Source of the DNA: Croceibacterium xixiisoli
GTDB lineage: Bacteria > Pseudomonadota > Alphaproteobacteria > Sphingomonadales > Sphingomonadaceae
Direction: 5' to 3'
Assembly: GCF_009827305.1 (NCBI RefSeq)
Contig: NZ_WTYJ01000003.1
Span: 401,184-465,183, forward strand
DNA: 64,000 bases
Below, in pieces: positions 37,253 through 46,155 of the stretch. A program made the position numbers and the translations under genes. How positions within the stretch are numbered: position 1 is the first letter of the stretch; the number at the start of each line of letters is the position of its first letter. The notes under the pieces are model-generated. The model was not told the DNA's origin. It worked only from the letters and a program-made list of their open reading frames with translations, and made no database searches.

Positions 37253-37765
37253 TCAGAAGATGCCGAGCAGGGCGCGGCGTTCGGCCAGACGATCGACGCC
37301 GTCGACGCGCTCGATCATGCGCAGGAAGTCGATCTCGATCTCGACGCGGCCGTTCCACGTCAATTTGTAGTAGGCGAGCGCGCTACTGACGGTGAAGGAG
37401 CCGGCCTCGCCGGTTTCCTGATCGCCCATCTCGATCTCGCTATGGCGACCGCGCACGACCACCTCGACGTGATCGATCGCGGCGGTGTCATCCATCTGGT
37501 AGTTGCCAACCCAGCGCAGATAGGTGCCATCCACGCGCGGTTCGCCCCACTGGCGCATGACATGGCGCATGGGCCCAGGGCAGACGAAGGACATGGAGAG
37601 CGCCTCCATGCCCATATCGAGCGAGACCGGGCCGTTCATGCCAGCCAGGCGCTTTTCTTCCATCTTGCGGGTGAGCGTCGGGAGGGTAACGGTCTGACAT
37701 TGGCCGAGGTAGTTCTGGCCCTCATTGAACAGCATCTGGTCTTTAAGCGTGCGAGCAAGGCCCAT
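37253..37765 (-). CDS. FII: Major tail tube protein FII
   Basis: A 170-residue tube protein of the P2 FII family: LFNEGQNYLGQCQTVTLPTL, GMEALSMSFVCPG, and the glycine-rich VVVRGRHSEIEMGDQ turn. It polymerises to the inner tube of the contractile tail. Second structural gene after FI. Confidence 0.92.
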   Translation of the reverse strand: MGLARTLKDQMLFNEGQNYLGQCQTVTLPTLTRKMEEKRLAGMNGPVSLDMGMEALSMSFVCPGPMRHVMRQWGEPRVDGTYLRWVGNYQMDDTAAIDHVEVVVRGRHSEIEMGDQETGEAGSFTVSSALAYYKLTWNGRVEIEIDFLRMIERVDGVDRLAERRALLGIF

Positions 37766-37808
37766 GGCGGACTCCTGATATCAAGGGATGCGGGGAGGAA
37801 GGCGCGGA

Positions 37809-38975
37809 TCAGGCCGCAACCAGGCTGGCAAAATCGGCGTAGTAGCGATCGGTCACGCGCTGCCGCAGGCCGAGGTGCTCGAGCGGCGACGGAACGGTGA
37901 AATCGTAATCGATCGCCAGCTTGCCGGCGCGCAGTTGATCCACCGTATTCTGGCTTTCATCGAGCCAGGCGTTGGCGCCGAGCAGGATTTCTGCGGCCAC
38001 CAGCTGACGCAGGAAGCCGTTGATGGTTTCGACAATGTCCTTGGCCAGCGCCGGCGTCAGCGGCTTGTCGAGCGCCCAGAGCATGCCCTTGACGATCGTG
38101 TCGCTGACCAGCTGGGCGACGCGCACGGTGGATTCAAAGGTGAACTGTTCGTCTGCCGAGCAGGTGCGATTGCCCCAGAAGCGGAAGCCGGCATCGGTGC
38201 GGATAAGCGCGGTCACCTGGGCGGCATTGAGAATGCCGGCCTCGGTGGCCTGATCCTCGATATCCCAATGGATATCCTGCGTCAGACCGGTGGCGCCGGC
38301 GACATTCATATTGCTGAGCGTCTTGTGCGGGCCGTATTCCGTATCGAGCCTGGCGCGCAGGCCCATCGCGCGGGCGGCCGCATAGCTGGTGACGGTTTCG
38401 GCTGCTGCCTGATCGAAGGCCAGAAAGTCCGGCGTCAGCAGCATCAGCTCACGCTGGCCGAAATTAGCGCGGTAGGTGACTGATGCAGCCGAGTTGGCAC
38501 CGAGAGCACGGGCATAGACGAAGCCGCGCAGCCGCTTCGCCACGACAGCCAGAGCGGTCGTCACCGCCTGGGTTTCCAGCCCGGGCGTGCCGAGGATCTT
38601 GGGGGTTACGCCCAGCTGGCTCTGGGCGGCCAACAGCGCCTGCATGCCGGTCTTGATCCCGTCGGCACCTGTGCTGCCGATGACATTGGCGGCGGTCTCG
38701 GCGTCGGTGTCGCCTTCCTCGACGCGCACCACGAAAATGATCGGGCGGGTTTGATCGGCGATCGCGCGCAGCGAGGTGGCCAGCGTGCCATCCACGCCGG
38801 CAGCGCCGATCGCGGTTTCGACATTGGTTATCAGCGCCGGGCGGTCGAGCGGGAAGACCGCCGCATCGGCATCGGCCGCAGTGGCGACCAGACCGATGAT
38901 GGCGGTCGAGACAGCGGTGAGCGTGCGGGCGCCCTCGGTGATCTCGGTAAGCGTAATGCCATGGACGAAAGGCAT
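37809..38975 (-). CDS. FI: Tail sheath protein FI
   Basis: A 388-residue contractile sheath protein of the P2 FI family: HGITLTEITEGARTLTAVST at the start, the central WGNRTCSADEQFTFESTVRV block and the C-terminal AEILLGANAWLDESQN. Full length. Confidence 0.93.
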   Translation of the reverse strand: MPFVHGITLTEITEGARTLTAVSTAIIGLVATAADADAAVFPLDRPALITNVETAIGAAGVDGTLATSLRAIADQTRPIIFVVRVEEGDTDAETAANVIGSTGADGIKTGMQALLAAQSQLGVTPKILGTPGLETQAVTTALAVVAKRLRGFVYARALGANSAASVTYRANFGQRELMLLTPDFLAFDQAAAETVTSYAAARAMGLRARLDTEYGPHKTLSNMNVAGATGLTQDIHWDIEDQATEAGILNAAQVTALIRTDAGFRFWGNRTCSADEQFTFESTVRVAQLVSDTIVKGMLWALDKPLTPALAKDIVETINGFLRQLVAAEILLGANAWLDESQNTVDQLRAGKLAIDYDFTVPSPLEHLGLRQRVTDRYYADFASLVAA

Positions 38976-38987
38976 GGGGGCAGGCTC

Positions 38988-39338
38988 CTAGCGGTTGAGC
39001 GGAAGGGAAAGGCGCACCGAACGGTTGGCGGATGCGGTGTCGGTGCGTTCGGCATCGATCGTCAGCACGGCGGCGCCGGGCTGATCGCCGCGCTCGAGGC
39101 TGACGCGGCGCAGGCGGATGCGGTCTTCCCAGCGCGACAGGGCCAGCGCGGTGCTGGCGAACAGGCGCAGGATGTTGGCAGCCGTCTGAGGCTGGTCGAT
39201 CAGATCGGGATTGTGCGAACCGTAATCGCGCCGGCCGGCACGCGTGCCGATCAGCGTGCCGAGGATATCGGCAACCGACTGGTTGATATGCTCGATACCG
39301 TCGATCTGGGCGCCGGTGGTGCGCGACATGCCGGTCAT
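38988..39338 (-). CDS. W: Baseplate wedge protein W (GPW/gp25)
   Basis: A 116-residue protein of the gp25-like lysozyme-related wedge family: INQSVADILGTLIGTRAGRR, DYGSHNPDLID and the WEDRIRLRRV strand. It overlaps V by four bases (ATGA). gp25-like proteins start sheath assembly at the baseplate. Confidence 0.92.
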   Translation of the reverse strand: MTGMSRTTGAQIDGIEHINQSVADILGTLIGTRAGRRDYGSHNPDLIDQPQTAANILRLFASTALALSRWEDRIRLRRVSLERGDQPGAAVLTIDAERTDTASANRSVRLSLPLNR

Positions 39339-39883
39339 GGTGCGGGCGGCCCGCTCTGACCGCCGCCGGGCTGCACGGCGCTGTGGCGGTGCTGCTTCAG
39401 GCTGACGCTGTCGGCCATGACATCCCCTGCAGCGGTGACATCGCCGGAGACGGTCACGTCGCCATCGATTGAAACCGGGCCATTGATGGTGACGCCGGCA
39501 GGCGCATCGATCTGCGCGGATCCGCCGCCGGGCAGGATCATCGCCAGCGTATGGGCGGCGTGATCATAGGAGAGAGCGGCGCCATCGGCGAATGCGATCA
39601 GGGTGAGATCTGGCGAAGCCGACGGCGCGGGGTTGGCGTTGGACCAGGTGCCGAGCAGGACCAGGCCGTTCGCCAGATCACCTTCAGGCGCGAGGACGAG
39701 GCACCCTTCGCCCACGGTGGGCGGCGACCAGATCCGGACAGCGCCGGCGCGGCCGGTCAGCCATGGCAGATCGCCGGTGACAAGATCACCCAGCTGCACT
39801 GTGCAGGTCGCGCCTGTATAATCGACGGACGCAATCGTGCCTTCCTGAAGCGTTTCGCCAATGGTGTGGTCTGTCTGAGACAT
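39335..39883 (-). CDS. V: Baseplate spike protein V
   Basis: A 182-residue baseplate assembly protein: EGTIASVDYTGATCTVQLGD (OB fold), GCLVLAPEGDLANGLVLLG, and a C-terminal beta-helix (APAGVTINGPVSIDGDVTVS) that forms the membrane-piercing spike. First gene of the V-D tail operon, with a late dyad centred 55 bp upstream. In P2, V lies right after S; here it lies next to FI. Confidence 0.92.
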   Translation of the reverse strand: MSQTDHTIGETLQEGTIASVDYTGATCTVQLGDLVTGDLPWLTGRAGAVRIWSPPTVGEGCLVLAPEGDLANGLVLLGTWSNANPAPSASPDLTLIAFADGAALSYDHAAHTLAMILPGGGSAQIDAPAGVTINGPVSIDGDVTVSGDVTAAGDVMADSVSLKQHRHSAVQPGGGQSGPPAP

Positions 39884-39924
39884 TGACCGACCATGACGCG
39901 CCGCTTGCTATCTTGCGCGGCCCC

Positions 39925-39952
39925 GCATTGGGACAGCCGTTTATCCATATGC
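39925..39952 (-). promoter_or_regulatory. Late-operon dyad upstream of V
   Basis: GCATTGGGA (39925-39933), ten bases, TCCATATGC (39944-39952). Same arm length and spacing as the dyads before P/O, J and the J relic. The centre is 55 bp before the V start codon. Confidence 0.65.
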
Positions 39953-40010
39953 TAGGGGTGGTTTTCGCCCGTGCGGGCAATCCGGTACAATCTGAAAGCG
40001 GGCGATTGGC

Positions 40011-40658
40011 GTGATCCAGTACGAAAAACCTTATTGGCTGCTGGCAGCGGCGCTGTCTGCGCTCGCTGGGTTTGTCGACGCCATCGGGTTCATCAAGCTG
40101 GGTGGCCTCTTTGTGTCATTCATGACGGGCAATTCCACACGTCTGGCTGTCACCTTGGTGGATGGCTCTGCCGTGGCCCTGGATGCCCTAAAGCTGATTG
40201 CTGCGTTTGTGGCTGGCGTAATGATCGGGACGATGGTTGGGCAAAAGGCAGCGCATCACCGCAAGGCAGCTGTCCTGGGCCTGGTTACCATGGCGCTGGC
40301 TGTTGCGGCGACACTGGATGTGGCCGGCGCACCCGCAGTGACCGTCGTCTTCATCGCCTTGGCGATGGGCGCCGAGAACACGGTGTTTCAACGCAATGGT
40401 GAGGTCAGCATCGGGGTGACCTACATGACCGGGACGCTGGTAAAGATGGGACAGCGAATTGTGCTGTCGATGCAAGGGGGCAGCCGCTGGCAGTGGCTGC
40501 CCTATTTCTTGCTATGGTGCGGTTTTGTGTTGGGGGCATTGGCGGGCGCCGTTGCCTATCGGAATGTGGGGTCAGCCAGCCTTTGGATTGCCGTTCTCTT
40601 CGCGGCACTGCTGACCCTGTTCACATCCCGCACAATCGCCGGGGTGGCGCGCCCCTAG
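40011..40658 (+). CDS. DUF1275 (YoaK-like) membrane protein
   Basis: A 215-residue inner-membrane protein with six hydrophobic segments: LLAAALSALAGFVDAIGFI, LFVSFMTGNSTRLA, GAENTVFQRNGEVSIGVTYM and GTLVKMGQ are family features of DUF1275. GTG start; a TACAAT box lies about 20 bases upstream. It faces opposite to the late genes and sits between two late operons, which is typical of a moron expressed from the prophage. Function of the family is unknown. Confidence 0.85.
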   Translation: MIQYEKPYWLLAAALSALAGFVDAIGFIKLGGLFVSFMTGNSTRLAVTLVDGSAVALDALKLIAAFVAGVMIGTMVGQKAAHHRKAAVLGLVTMALAVAATLDVAGAPAVTVVFIALAMGAENTVFQRNGEVSIGVTYMTGTLVKMGQRIVLSMQGGSRWQWLPYFLLWCGFVLGALAGAVAYRNVGSASLWIAVLFAALLTLFTSRTIAGVARP

Positions 40659-40672
40659 ACTCTCCGCGCCTG

Positions 40673-41494
40673 CTAAAGATCATTCGCAGCAATCGGATAA
40701 TTGCTGATCAGCACTTCCCCGGCCGGTTTCGCGCCTTTGCGCCCTACGCTGTAGCTGGTCATTACCGGCATGATGTGAAAGCCGGTGAAGGTCTCTCGCA
40801 CGCCAGTGTTGTCGTTGAGCGACATGAGGAACTTGCCCTTGATGCCGCTCAGCTGGGCGGCCATCGCGGCGAAGTCGTCGCGGCTGAAGACGCCGGCGCC
40901 ATAGTCGGTCTCGTTGCCCCAATAGGGCGGGTCGAGGAAGAACAGCGCGCCTTCGTGATCATAGCGGCGGATGAAGTCGCCATAGGGGAGGCACTCGATC
41001 ACAACCGAGCGCAGCCGATCATGGATATCGGCCAGCATCGGCTCCAGCTTGCCGACATCGAAGCGGGCGGGGCCACGGTTATCGACGCCGAAATGCCGGC
41101 CCGCGACTTTGCCGCCAAAGGCCAGGCGTTGGAGGTAAAGAAAACGCACCGCGCGCTGCAGATCCGTCAGCCGTTCTGCCGGCAGCGCCAGCAGCCGTTC
41201 GAACTCTGCGCGGCTCGCCACGCGGAAGCGCAGCATGTCGATGACATAGGGATAATGCTCGGCCACGCACCGGAACAGCGTGGCGACATCTCCGCTGATA
41301 TCGTTGATGGCTTCTGCGCGCGGTTTGACCGACCGGCGCAGAAAAATGCCGCCCATGCCTACGAAAGGTTCGGCGTAGCTGCTGTGCGGGGTGCGGGCGA
41401 TGATGTCGCAGATCCGGCGGGCCAGATTGCGTTTGCCGCCGATATAGCCGGCAGCGGGAGAGACTGGTTCAACAGGGGTAAGCAAGGTGGACAT
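40673..41494 (-). CDS. DNA adenine methylase (Dam-type)
   Basis: A 273-residue N6-adenine methyltransferase of the D12/Dam class. Residues near 15-25 have the SAM-binding motif PAAGYIGGKRNLARRI, PFVGMGG follows, and the catalytic DPPY lies in LFFLDPPYWGNE. The start MSTLLTP is chosen because the upstream frame runs through strong hairpins. Target sequence unknown; it may protect phage DNA from host restriction. It is the last gene of the J operon, cut off from it by a hairpin cluster. Confidence 0.88.
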   Translation of the reverse strand: MSTLLTPVEPVSPAAGYIGGKRNLARRICDIIARTPHSSYAEPFVGMGGIFLRRSVKPRAEAINDISGDVATLFRCVAEHYPYVIDMLRFRVASRAEFERLLALPAERLTDLQRAVRFLYLQRLAFGGKVAGRHFGVDNRGPARFDVGKLEPMLADIHDRLRSVVIECLPYGDFIRRYDHEGALFFLDPPYWGNETDYGAGVFSRDDFAAMAAQLSGIKGKFLMSLNDNTGVRETFTGFHIMPVMTSYSVGRKGAKPAGEVLISNYPIAANDL

Positions 41495-41510
41495 GTAGGT
41501 CTTTCTGCAA

Positions 41511-41654
41511 GAGGCCCCGCTGCAGCATGCCGCAGAGGGGCCATGTCGGGCGGCGCGCCGCCCCGATGGGTGCGAGTGCAGTCTCGCAGTGGAAGGATGT
41601 GGGGACATCCGGACGCCCCCTTCTGAGGGCGGGGCTCCTATAGGACCGGAGCCC
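41511..41654 (-). other. Cluster of five hairpins between tail-fibre gene and dam
   Basis: In reading order of the minus strand: GGGCTCC/GGAGCCC (41632-41654), CGCCC/GGGCG (41614-41631), GGATGT-GGGG-ACATCC (41595-41610), the 16-bp palindrome GGGCGGCG-CGCCGCCC (41548-41563) and GGCCCC/GGGGCC (about 41512-41542). The run fills nearly the whole 171-base gap. It may attenuate transcription into dam or act as a structured leader. Confidence 0.55.
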
Positions 41655-41665
41655 AATAGTTTGAA

Positions 41666-42445
41666 TCAGGCGCCAATGTATTCAGCCTTAAGGCTGGCGT
41701 AGATCTGGTTCAGTTCGGCGGCCGACATGGCCCAGGGCCACAACTGCACATTGGCAATCTCGCCCTTGAACCCTTGACCCAGGCCGCCAGAGCCAGGGCT
41801 CGAGGACTGGCAACCCATGCTCAGGGTTGAGAAGGTGTTGTTGCCCAGATTGACCGTTTCAACGGCGCCATCGCCGATCTTCAGCCGATCGGAGGTGCTG
41901 GTACCATCGACGGCCAACAGCACGACGAAATAGCCATTGCCGAGCGCCAACAACCGCTCAAACGCCCCCCCGCCAAAGGAAAACAACAGCCGTTCGCCAA
42001 CGGTGGCCGACAGCCGCATTGTGGTGACATTGGCACCGTCCCCGCCGATGATACGGTCATAGTTGCCGGCGCCACCCGTCCAGTCAGCCACCTTCAACAC
42101 AATTGCATAGGTATAGCTGGCCAAGGTCCCCGGCAGAGCCGCGAGCGCATTGGCAAGATGCTCGGAGCCTTCGAACAGCAGCGCGGCCTTGCCGGTGGGC
42201 GTGGCTGCGTATTTCATCTTCGGGAAATTCCAGACCGAGTGCTTGGTGGCGAAGGTGCGAACTGCTGCGCTGGCAGCGCCGGGCGCTACAAGGCGGGAGA
42301 CAACGGCGCCGTTGTCGTTGGCCGCCTTGTGATCCTCGGCAGCAAGCTTGAAGTGATAATCATAGCCGGTGCTGGCGATGATCGGCGCGCCGGGGATCGG
42401 CGTGCCGATGGCGCCAGGTGCGCGCATGAACAGGGAATTGGCCAC
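41666..42445 (-). CDS. Tail-associated protein with concanavalin/LamG-like domain
   Basis: A 259-residue protein. Residues about 85-250 form a jelly-roll LamG-like domain (SYTYAIVLKVADWTGGAG, GFKGEIANVQLWPWAMSAAE), the type found on phage tail proteins that bind surface sugars. It starts two bases before the end of the SGNH tail-fibre gene, in the receptor-binding module of the tail. Likely host recognition. Confidence 0.72.
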   Translation of the reverse strand: MANSLFMRAPGAIGTPIPGAPIIASTGYDYHFKLAAEDHKAANDNGAVVSRLVAPGAASAAVRTFATKHSVWNFPKMKYAATPTGKAALLFEGSEHLANALAALPGTLASYTYAIVLKVADWTGGAGNYDRIIGGDGANVTTMRLSATVGERLLFSFGGGAFERLLALGNGYFVVLLAVDGTSTSDRLKIGDGAVETVNLGNNTFSTLSMGCQSSSPGSGGLGQGFKGEIANVQLWPWAMSAAELNQIYASLKAEYIGA

Positions 42446-42447
42446 GG

Positions 42448-43977
42448 TCAGGACTCCTTGAACCAGCCCAGGGCGAGCAGCCGGGGGCGGACGATGTGTT
42501 TGATGAAGGCGGTGTTGGCCGTGCCGTTCACATGGCCATTGTCGATCTGCAGCGAGGGCGGCAGATTGCCGAGCGCCTGCTGTTCCAGATCCGTGGCGGT
42601 CGGCGTCAGGCCTGTATGACCCCAGACCGCAGCGCCTGTAAGATAGGCGCCATAGTCGATGAACAGCTGGCCATAGCGGGCGCGCTGGTGGTCATTGACC
42701 GCATTGATCCGGTCGCGAACGGCAGACACAGCCGGGGTGAGCGTGTTGACGAACTGCCCGATGATGATCACCCGCTTGGTCAGCGGGGTCAGATAGGCGA
42801 CCGCCTCATCATGCATGGCGATGACGGTGGCATCGGAGCCGGCCGCACCGGTCAGGTCGTTCTTGCCCGCGCCCCAGATGAAGGTGATGGCGTTCTTGTG
42901 CGCCTCGCCCTGCACCGGCACGAACGGCGTATCTGCGGGTACCGCGACGGCCGCGCCGGCGGCGCTGCGGGTGAAGGTGAACTCGCTGGCGGTGGAGGAG
43001 AGCGTGCCCTGTACCCCGCCAATCGTTCCGGCAAAGGCGAGCATGTCCGCCCGGGGCGGCATGGTGCTGCCCACCACAACCGCTCCGCTGGCCGGGATGG
43101 TGTTGCCGGGGAAGGTCAGCCTGGTCACGCGCGAGCCGAGGCGGGCAAAGGAATTCCAGCCCAGCTCGTTGGATTTGCCGCCGTTAAACAGCGGCACACC
43201 AAACGATGCCATCATCGGGTTAAGATAGGACCACCCCAGCTGCGAGGACGATGACCCCCACAGCGCCGCGCGCGTCATATCCGTGACGATCGGTTTTGGA
43301 CCATCGGCAGAGAGGTAATGATCAGAGGGCAGGATCAGGCCGGACTGGCCGATGCCAAGCCGGCTGCGCAGCAGGTCGATTACCCAGGGCGGCGGACCAC
43401 CGTCCGAGCGCTGCGCGGTAAGCCATGTGGGATTGCCGGCTTCATCGGTAATGCTGGCGAAGATATCGCGCACCGTATCGCGGCGCATCGGGATCAGTCC
43501 GGCGCGATCGAGACGGGCGCCGATCAGATCCACCACCCAGGGCGGCGGCCCGCCATCGGAACGCTGGGCCGAGAGCCAGGTGGGATTCCCGGCCGCGTCA
43601 GCAAAAGCATAGAGCAGGTCGGTGGCCAGATCGCTGGGCTTGGAGGTAAAGCCCTTGTCCGCCATCAGCGCGCCGAGAAACTGCAGCACCCATTCAGGCG
43701 GGCCGCCATGTTCGCGATCGACCGCCAGCCAGGTTGCCTGCCGCAGCGCATCGAGCAGCACGAACAGCAGCTGGTCGCTCTGCGCGATGGTCGGGCCCAT
43801 CGCCTCGTCGAGCCGGCCGATCTCCCCGGCAACATTGGCGGCAAGCTCGCGGATCGGGGCGCGGGCGACATCGTCGAGCGTCACGGTTGCCGTTGCGCCA
43901 TCCTTGACGATCGGCAGGATTTCATCGCCGACGATTGCGTCAGCCTCGACATTTGGAAGGTCGGAAATCTTGGCCAT
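42448..43977 (-). CDS. Tail fibre protein with three W-P repeats and an SGNH hydrolase-like domain
   Basis: A 509-residue protein. Residues about 80-210 hold three repeats about 48 residues apart: ATWLAVDREHGGPPEWVLQF, PTWLSAQRSDGGPPPWVVDL and PTWLTAQRSDGGPPPWVIDL. Residues about 235-505 resemble an SGNH/GDSL esterase: LWGSSSSQLGW (block I Ser), FIWGAGKND (block III Asn) and IDNGHVNG (Asp-His end). It may deacetylate surface polysaccharide during adsorption. The N-terminus (MAKISDLPNVEADAIVGDEI) is like other tail-fibre attachment ends. Confidence 0.75.
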   Translation of the reverse strand: MAKISDLPNVEADAIVGDEILPIVKDGATATVTLDDVARAPIRELAANVAGEIGRLDEAMGPTIAQSDQLLFVLLDALRQATWLAVDREHGGPPEWVLQFLGALMADKGFTSKPSDLATDLLYAFADAAGNPTWLSAQRSDGGPPPWVVDLIGARLDRAGLIPMRRDTVRDIFASITDEAGNPTWLTAQRSDGGPPPWVIDLLRSRLGIGQSGLILPSDHYLSADGPKPIVTDMTRAALWGSSSSQLGWSYLNPMMASFGVPLFNGGKSNELGWNSFARLGSRVTRLTFPGNTIPASGAVVVGSTMPPRADMLAFAGTIGGVQGTLSSTASEFTFTRSAAGAAVAVPADTPFVPVQGEAHKNAITFIWGAGKNDLTGAAGSDATVIAMHDEAVAYLTPLTKRVIIIGQFVNTLTPAVSAVRDRINAVNDHQRARYGQLFIDYGAYLTGAAVWGHTGLTPTATDLEQQALGNLPPSLQIDNGHVNGTANTAFIKHIVRPRLLALGWFKES

Positions 43978-44417
43978 TATGCGTCCCAGTGCGGATTGGT
44001 GGAGATATCGAAGGTGGCGAGGTCTGCAGCAGGCGTTGCCTGCAGCTGTTGTTCGATCCGATCGCTGGCCGCGCGCAGCGCATCGATCGCCGCAAAGCGA
44101 GCGGCACCGGCCGGGCTGGGTTCGCGGCTGTCGTTCAGCTGGCGCCAGGGCGGGCTGACGGCCTCGATCCGCCGGCGGGCTTCTGCCTTGATGGCATTGA
44201 CCAGGGCGGCGCGCTGTTGCTCCGCCGAGGGACCGCGCGCCAGCACGGGGCGGCCGCTATCATTGGTCATGATCTTGCGGCCGGCTTTCTGGGCGGCCAA
44301 CAGTTCGGCGTGGCGCGCCGGGGTGATTTCCACCGCGTCAGCCGGAATGGCGCCGGGCGTGTAGCCGATGGTCTCATCATAGAAGCCGCCGGTCGATGCA
44401 GAATAAAAGATCGCCAC
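43977..44417 (-). CDS. Tail fibre assembly-like protein
   Basis: A 146-residue protein with GTG start, beginning FYSASTGGFYDETIGY and containing ARHAELLAAQKAGRKIM, then a helical end. This is the common form of tail fibre assembly proteins (P2 G position). It starts two bases after the H gene stop and touches the next fibre gene. Confidence 0.75.
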   Translation of the reverse strand: MAIFYSASTGGFYDETIGYTPGAIPADAVEITPARHAELLAAQKAGRKIMTNDSGRPVLARGPSAEQQRAALVNAIKAEARRRIEAVSPPWRQLNDSREPSPAGAARFAAIDALRAASDRIEQQLQATPAADLATFDISTNPHWDA

Positions 44418-44419
44418 AG

Positions 44420-45511
44420 TCAGCGCCCCTTTGCCCGCCAGGCAATGCCCACAGGCACCGCCCATGCGCCCCAACCGCCCTGGACCTGGGCACGAAAACC
44501 GCTCTGCGTGATGCTGTTGTTGATCAGCTGGGTCCATGCATCGACGCCGGTAGAAGCGCTGCTGATCAGATCGCACAGCATTACGCTGTCGCAGGCAGTG
44601 GGAAATGAGGTGGGAAAGGCGACGGCGAAATCGCCTTCGCTTGTGTAGGAAGGCGTTACCCGGCCCCACATCTCGATGGTGCCATCAGCATTGCGGATCC
44701 AACCGGTGCTGCCCATCGAGCGCGAGGTGGCGCGCAGCGATGCCGGCGTGACTGCCAGATCGGCGGCGGTACCAGCGTCGATATCGGCGCCACCGGCCGC
44801 CGGCACATGGATGATCCGGTTCGCGGTCAGGTCACCTCCACCCGTGGCCAGACCACTACCGGTGATAGTGCGAGCGCGGATGGCCGCCAGGCTGGCGTTT
44901 ACTGAGGCGATGAAGCCGGCAATCGTGTCATCGATCGCAGCGGTGAAGTTGGCGATCTGGCCGTTGATGCCGGCGACCAGCGCGGCAAGACGAACCGCCA
45001 TGGTGCGCGGGGTTACGATCGCCCGCTCTTCCTCGCCGGCATCGACCTGAGCCTGCGTGGCGATATAGGCCACGCCCTGCACAAATTCGGTGGCCGGCGG
45101 ATAGAGAAACGTCGCATCGCCCATTTCGATGGCGCCGGCGATCTCGCTTTCGAAGCGAACATCAAAGGCCATCAGGAAAACGGCGATCGAGACCTTGCGG
45201 AAGATCGGTTCATCCTGGGAATAGACCGCAAACAGCGTGCCATCGGCCAGGTAGAAGCCGATCCCGGTCAGATCATAAACGTCGGGGCTGCTGTCCTGGG
45301 CGGACATGTGGATGGTGAACGGATCGATGGCCTGGCCGGCGATGCTGTTGAGCCGCTTGATTTCCCCAGGAAGCGCCTCGATCGTCGGCGCCATGACGAA
45401 CGGCACGGATGACAGCCCGACCGCGACGATCTGGATCGGTTCGGTGGTGCCGTCCTCGGCATTGATCAGGGCGTCACGGCCGGCGCGGGTGATCTTGAGC
45501 GCAAGCGCCAT
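44420..45511 (-). CDS. H: Tail fibre protein H, N-terminal attachment type
   Basis: A 363-residue fibre. Residues 1-150 are the P2 gpH-like baseplate attachment domain (LKITRAGRDALINAEDGTTE, LTGIGFYLADGTLFAVYS). The middle is a helical shaft (NFTAAIDDTIAGFIASVNAS). The tip (WGRVTPSYTSEGDFAVAFPT) resembles putative tail fibre C-terminal domains. It overlaps I by one base. Confidence 0.85.
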   Translation of the reverse strand: MALALKITRAGRDALINAEDGTTEPIQIVAVGLSSVPFVMAPTIEALPGEIKRLNSIAGQAIDPFTIHMSAQDSSPDVYDLTGIGFYLADGTLFAVYSQDEPIFRKVSIAVFLMAFDVRFESEIAGAIEMGDATFLYPPATEFVQGVAYIATQAQVDAGEEERAIVTPRTMAVRLAALVAGINGQIANFTAAIDDTIAGFIASVNASLAAIRARTITGSGLATGGGDLTANRIIHVPAAGGADIDAGTAADLAVTPASLRATSRSMGSTGWIRNADGTIEMWGRVTPSYTSEGDFAVAFPTSFPTACDSVMLCDLISSASTGVDAWTQLINNSITQSGFRAQVQGGWGAWAVPVGIAWRAKGR

Positions 45512-46155
45512 TATTCATGCTCCAGCATGGCACCGCTCTCGAGCGTCAGCGGTTCGCCGTTTTCGGTCTGCAGAAAGCTGTCCCAGATGGGATCGAGCGC
45601 GGATGCCGTGTCAGCCGTCATCTTGCTGCGGATGAAGCCACCGGGATTGGCCACCCCCATCAGATAGCCGGCCACCTCGGTGTTGAGCCGCTGGGTCGCC
45701 TGCATATGGCTGCGGACGGGCTTCACAGATTCAATGTCACGCAACAGCCGGCTGACCAGCTGCTCATTATAGACGACGTCGCTGTCGGCCGCGATTGGCA
45801 GATCAAGCCGGAAATGGTGCGGCGGCAGCGGGGGATCGGCCTCGAACCAGTCGTGCATCGCGATCGCGGGATCGTGGCGATCGAGAGCGGCGCGCAAGGC
45901 CGCGCGGGTGCCCTTCACGCGGGCAAGCGGGATCGCCTGACGGATGGCCTCGCGGCGGACAGGTTCGCTCCAGTCGTCTGCCCAATTGTCGACCGACAGG
46001 CCATAGGCGAGCCAGGGCAAATGCGTATTCGGGCAATCATCGGCCGACCAGACCGAGCGCACAGGCACGGGAATATCGAGCATCTCGATTGCCACCTGTT
46101 CGAGCGCGCGCTCGAGCTGGGTCGAGCCGGGCGGCAGGATGGTTGTGCTGCTCAT
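45511..46155 (-). CDS. I: Tail protein I
   Basis: A 214-residue baseplate protein of the P2 gpI family: CPNTHLPWLAYGLSVDNWAD, REAIRQAIPLARVKGTRAAL. It links J to the fibres. Overlaps J by four bases. Confidence 0.9.
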   Translation of the reverse strand: MSSTTILPPGSTQLERALEQVAIEMLDIPVPVRSVWSADDCPNTHLPWLAYGLSVDNWADDWSEPVRREAIRQAIPLARVKGTRAALRAALDRHDPAIAMHDWFEADPPLPPHHFRLDLPIAADSDVVYNEQLVSRLLRDIESVKPVRSHMQATQRLNTEVAGYLMGVANPGGFIRSKMTADTASALDPIWDSFLQTENGEPLTLESGAMLEHE

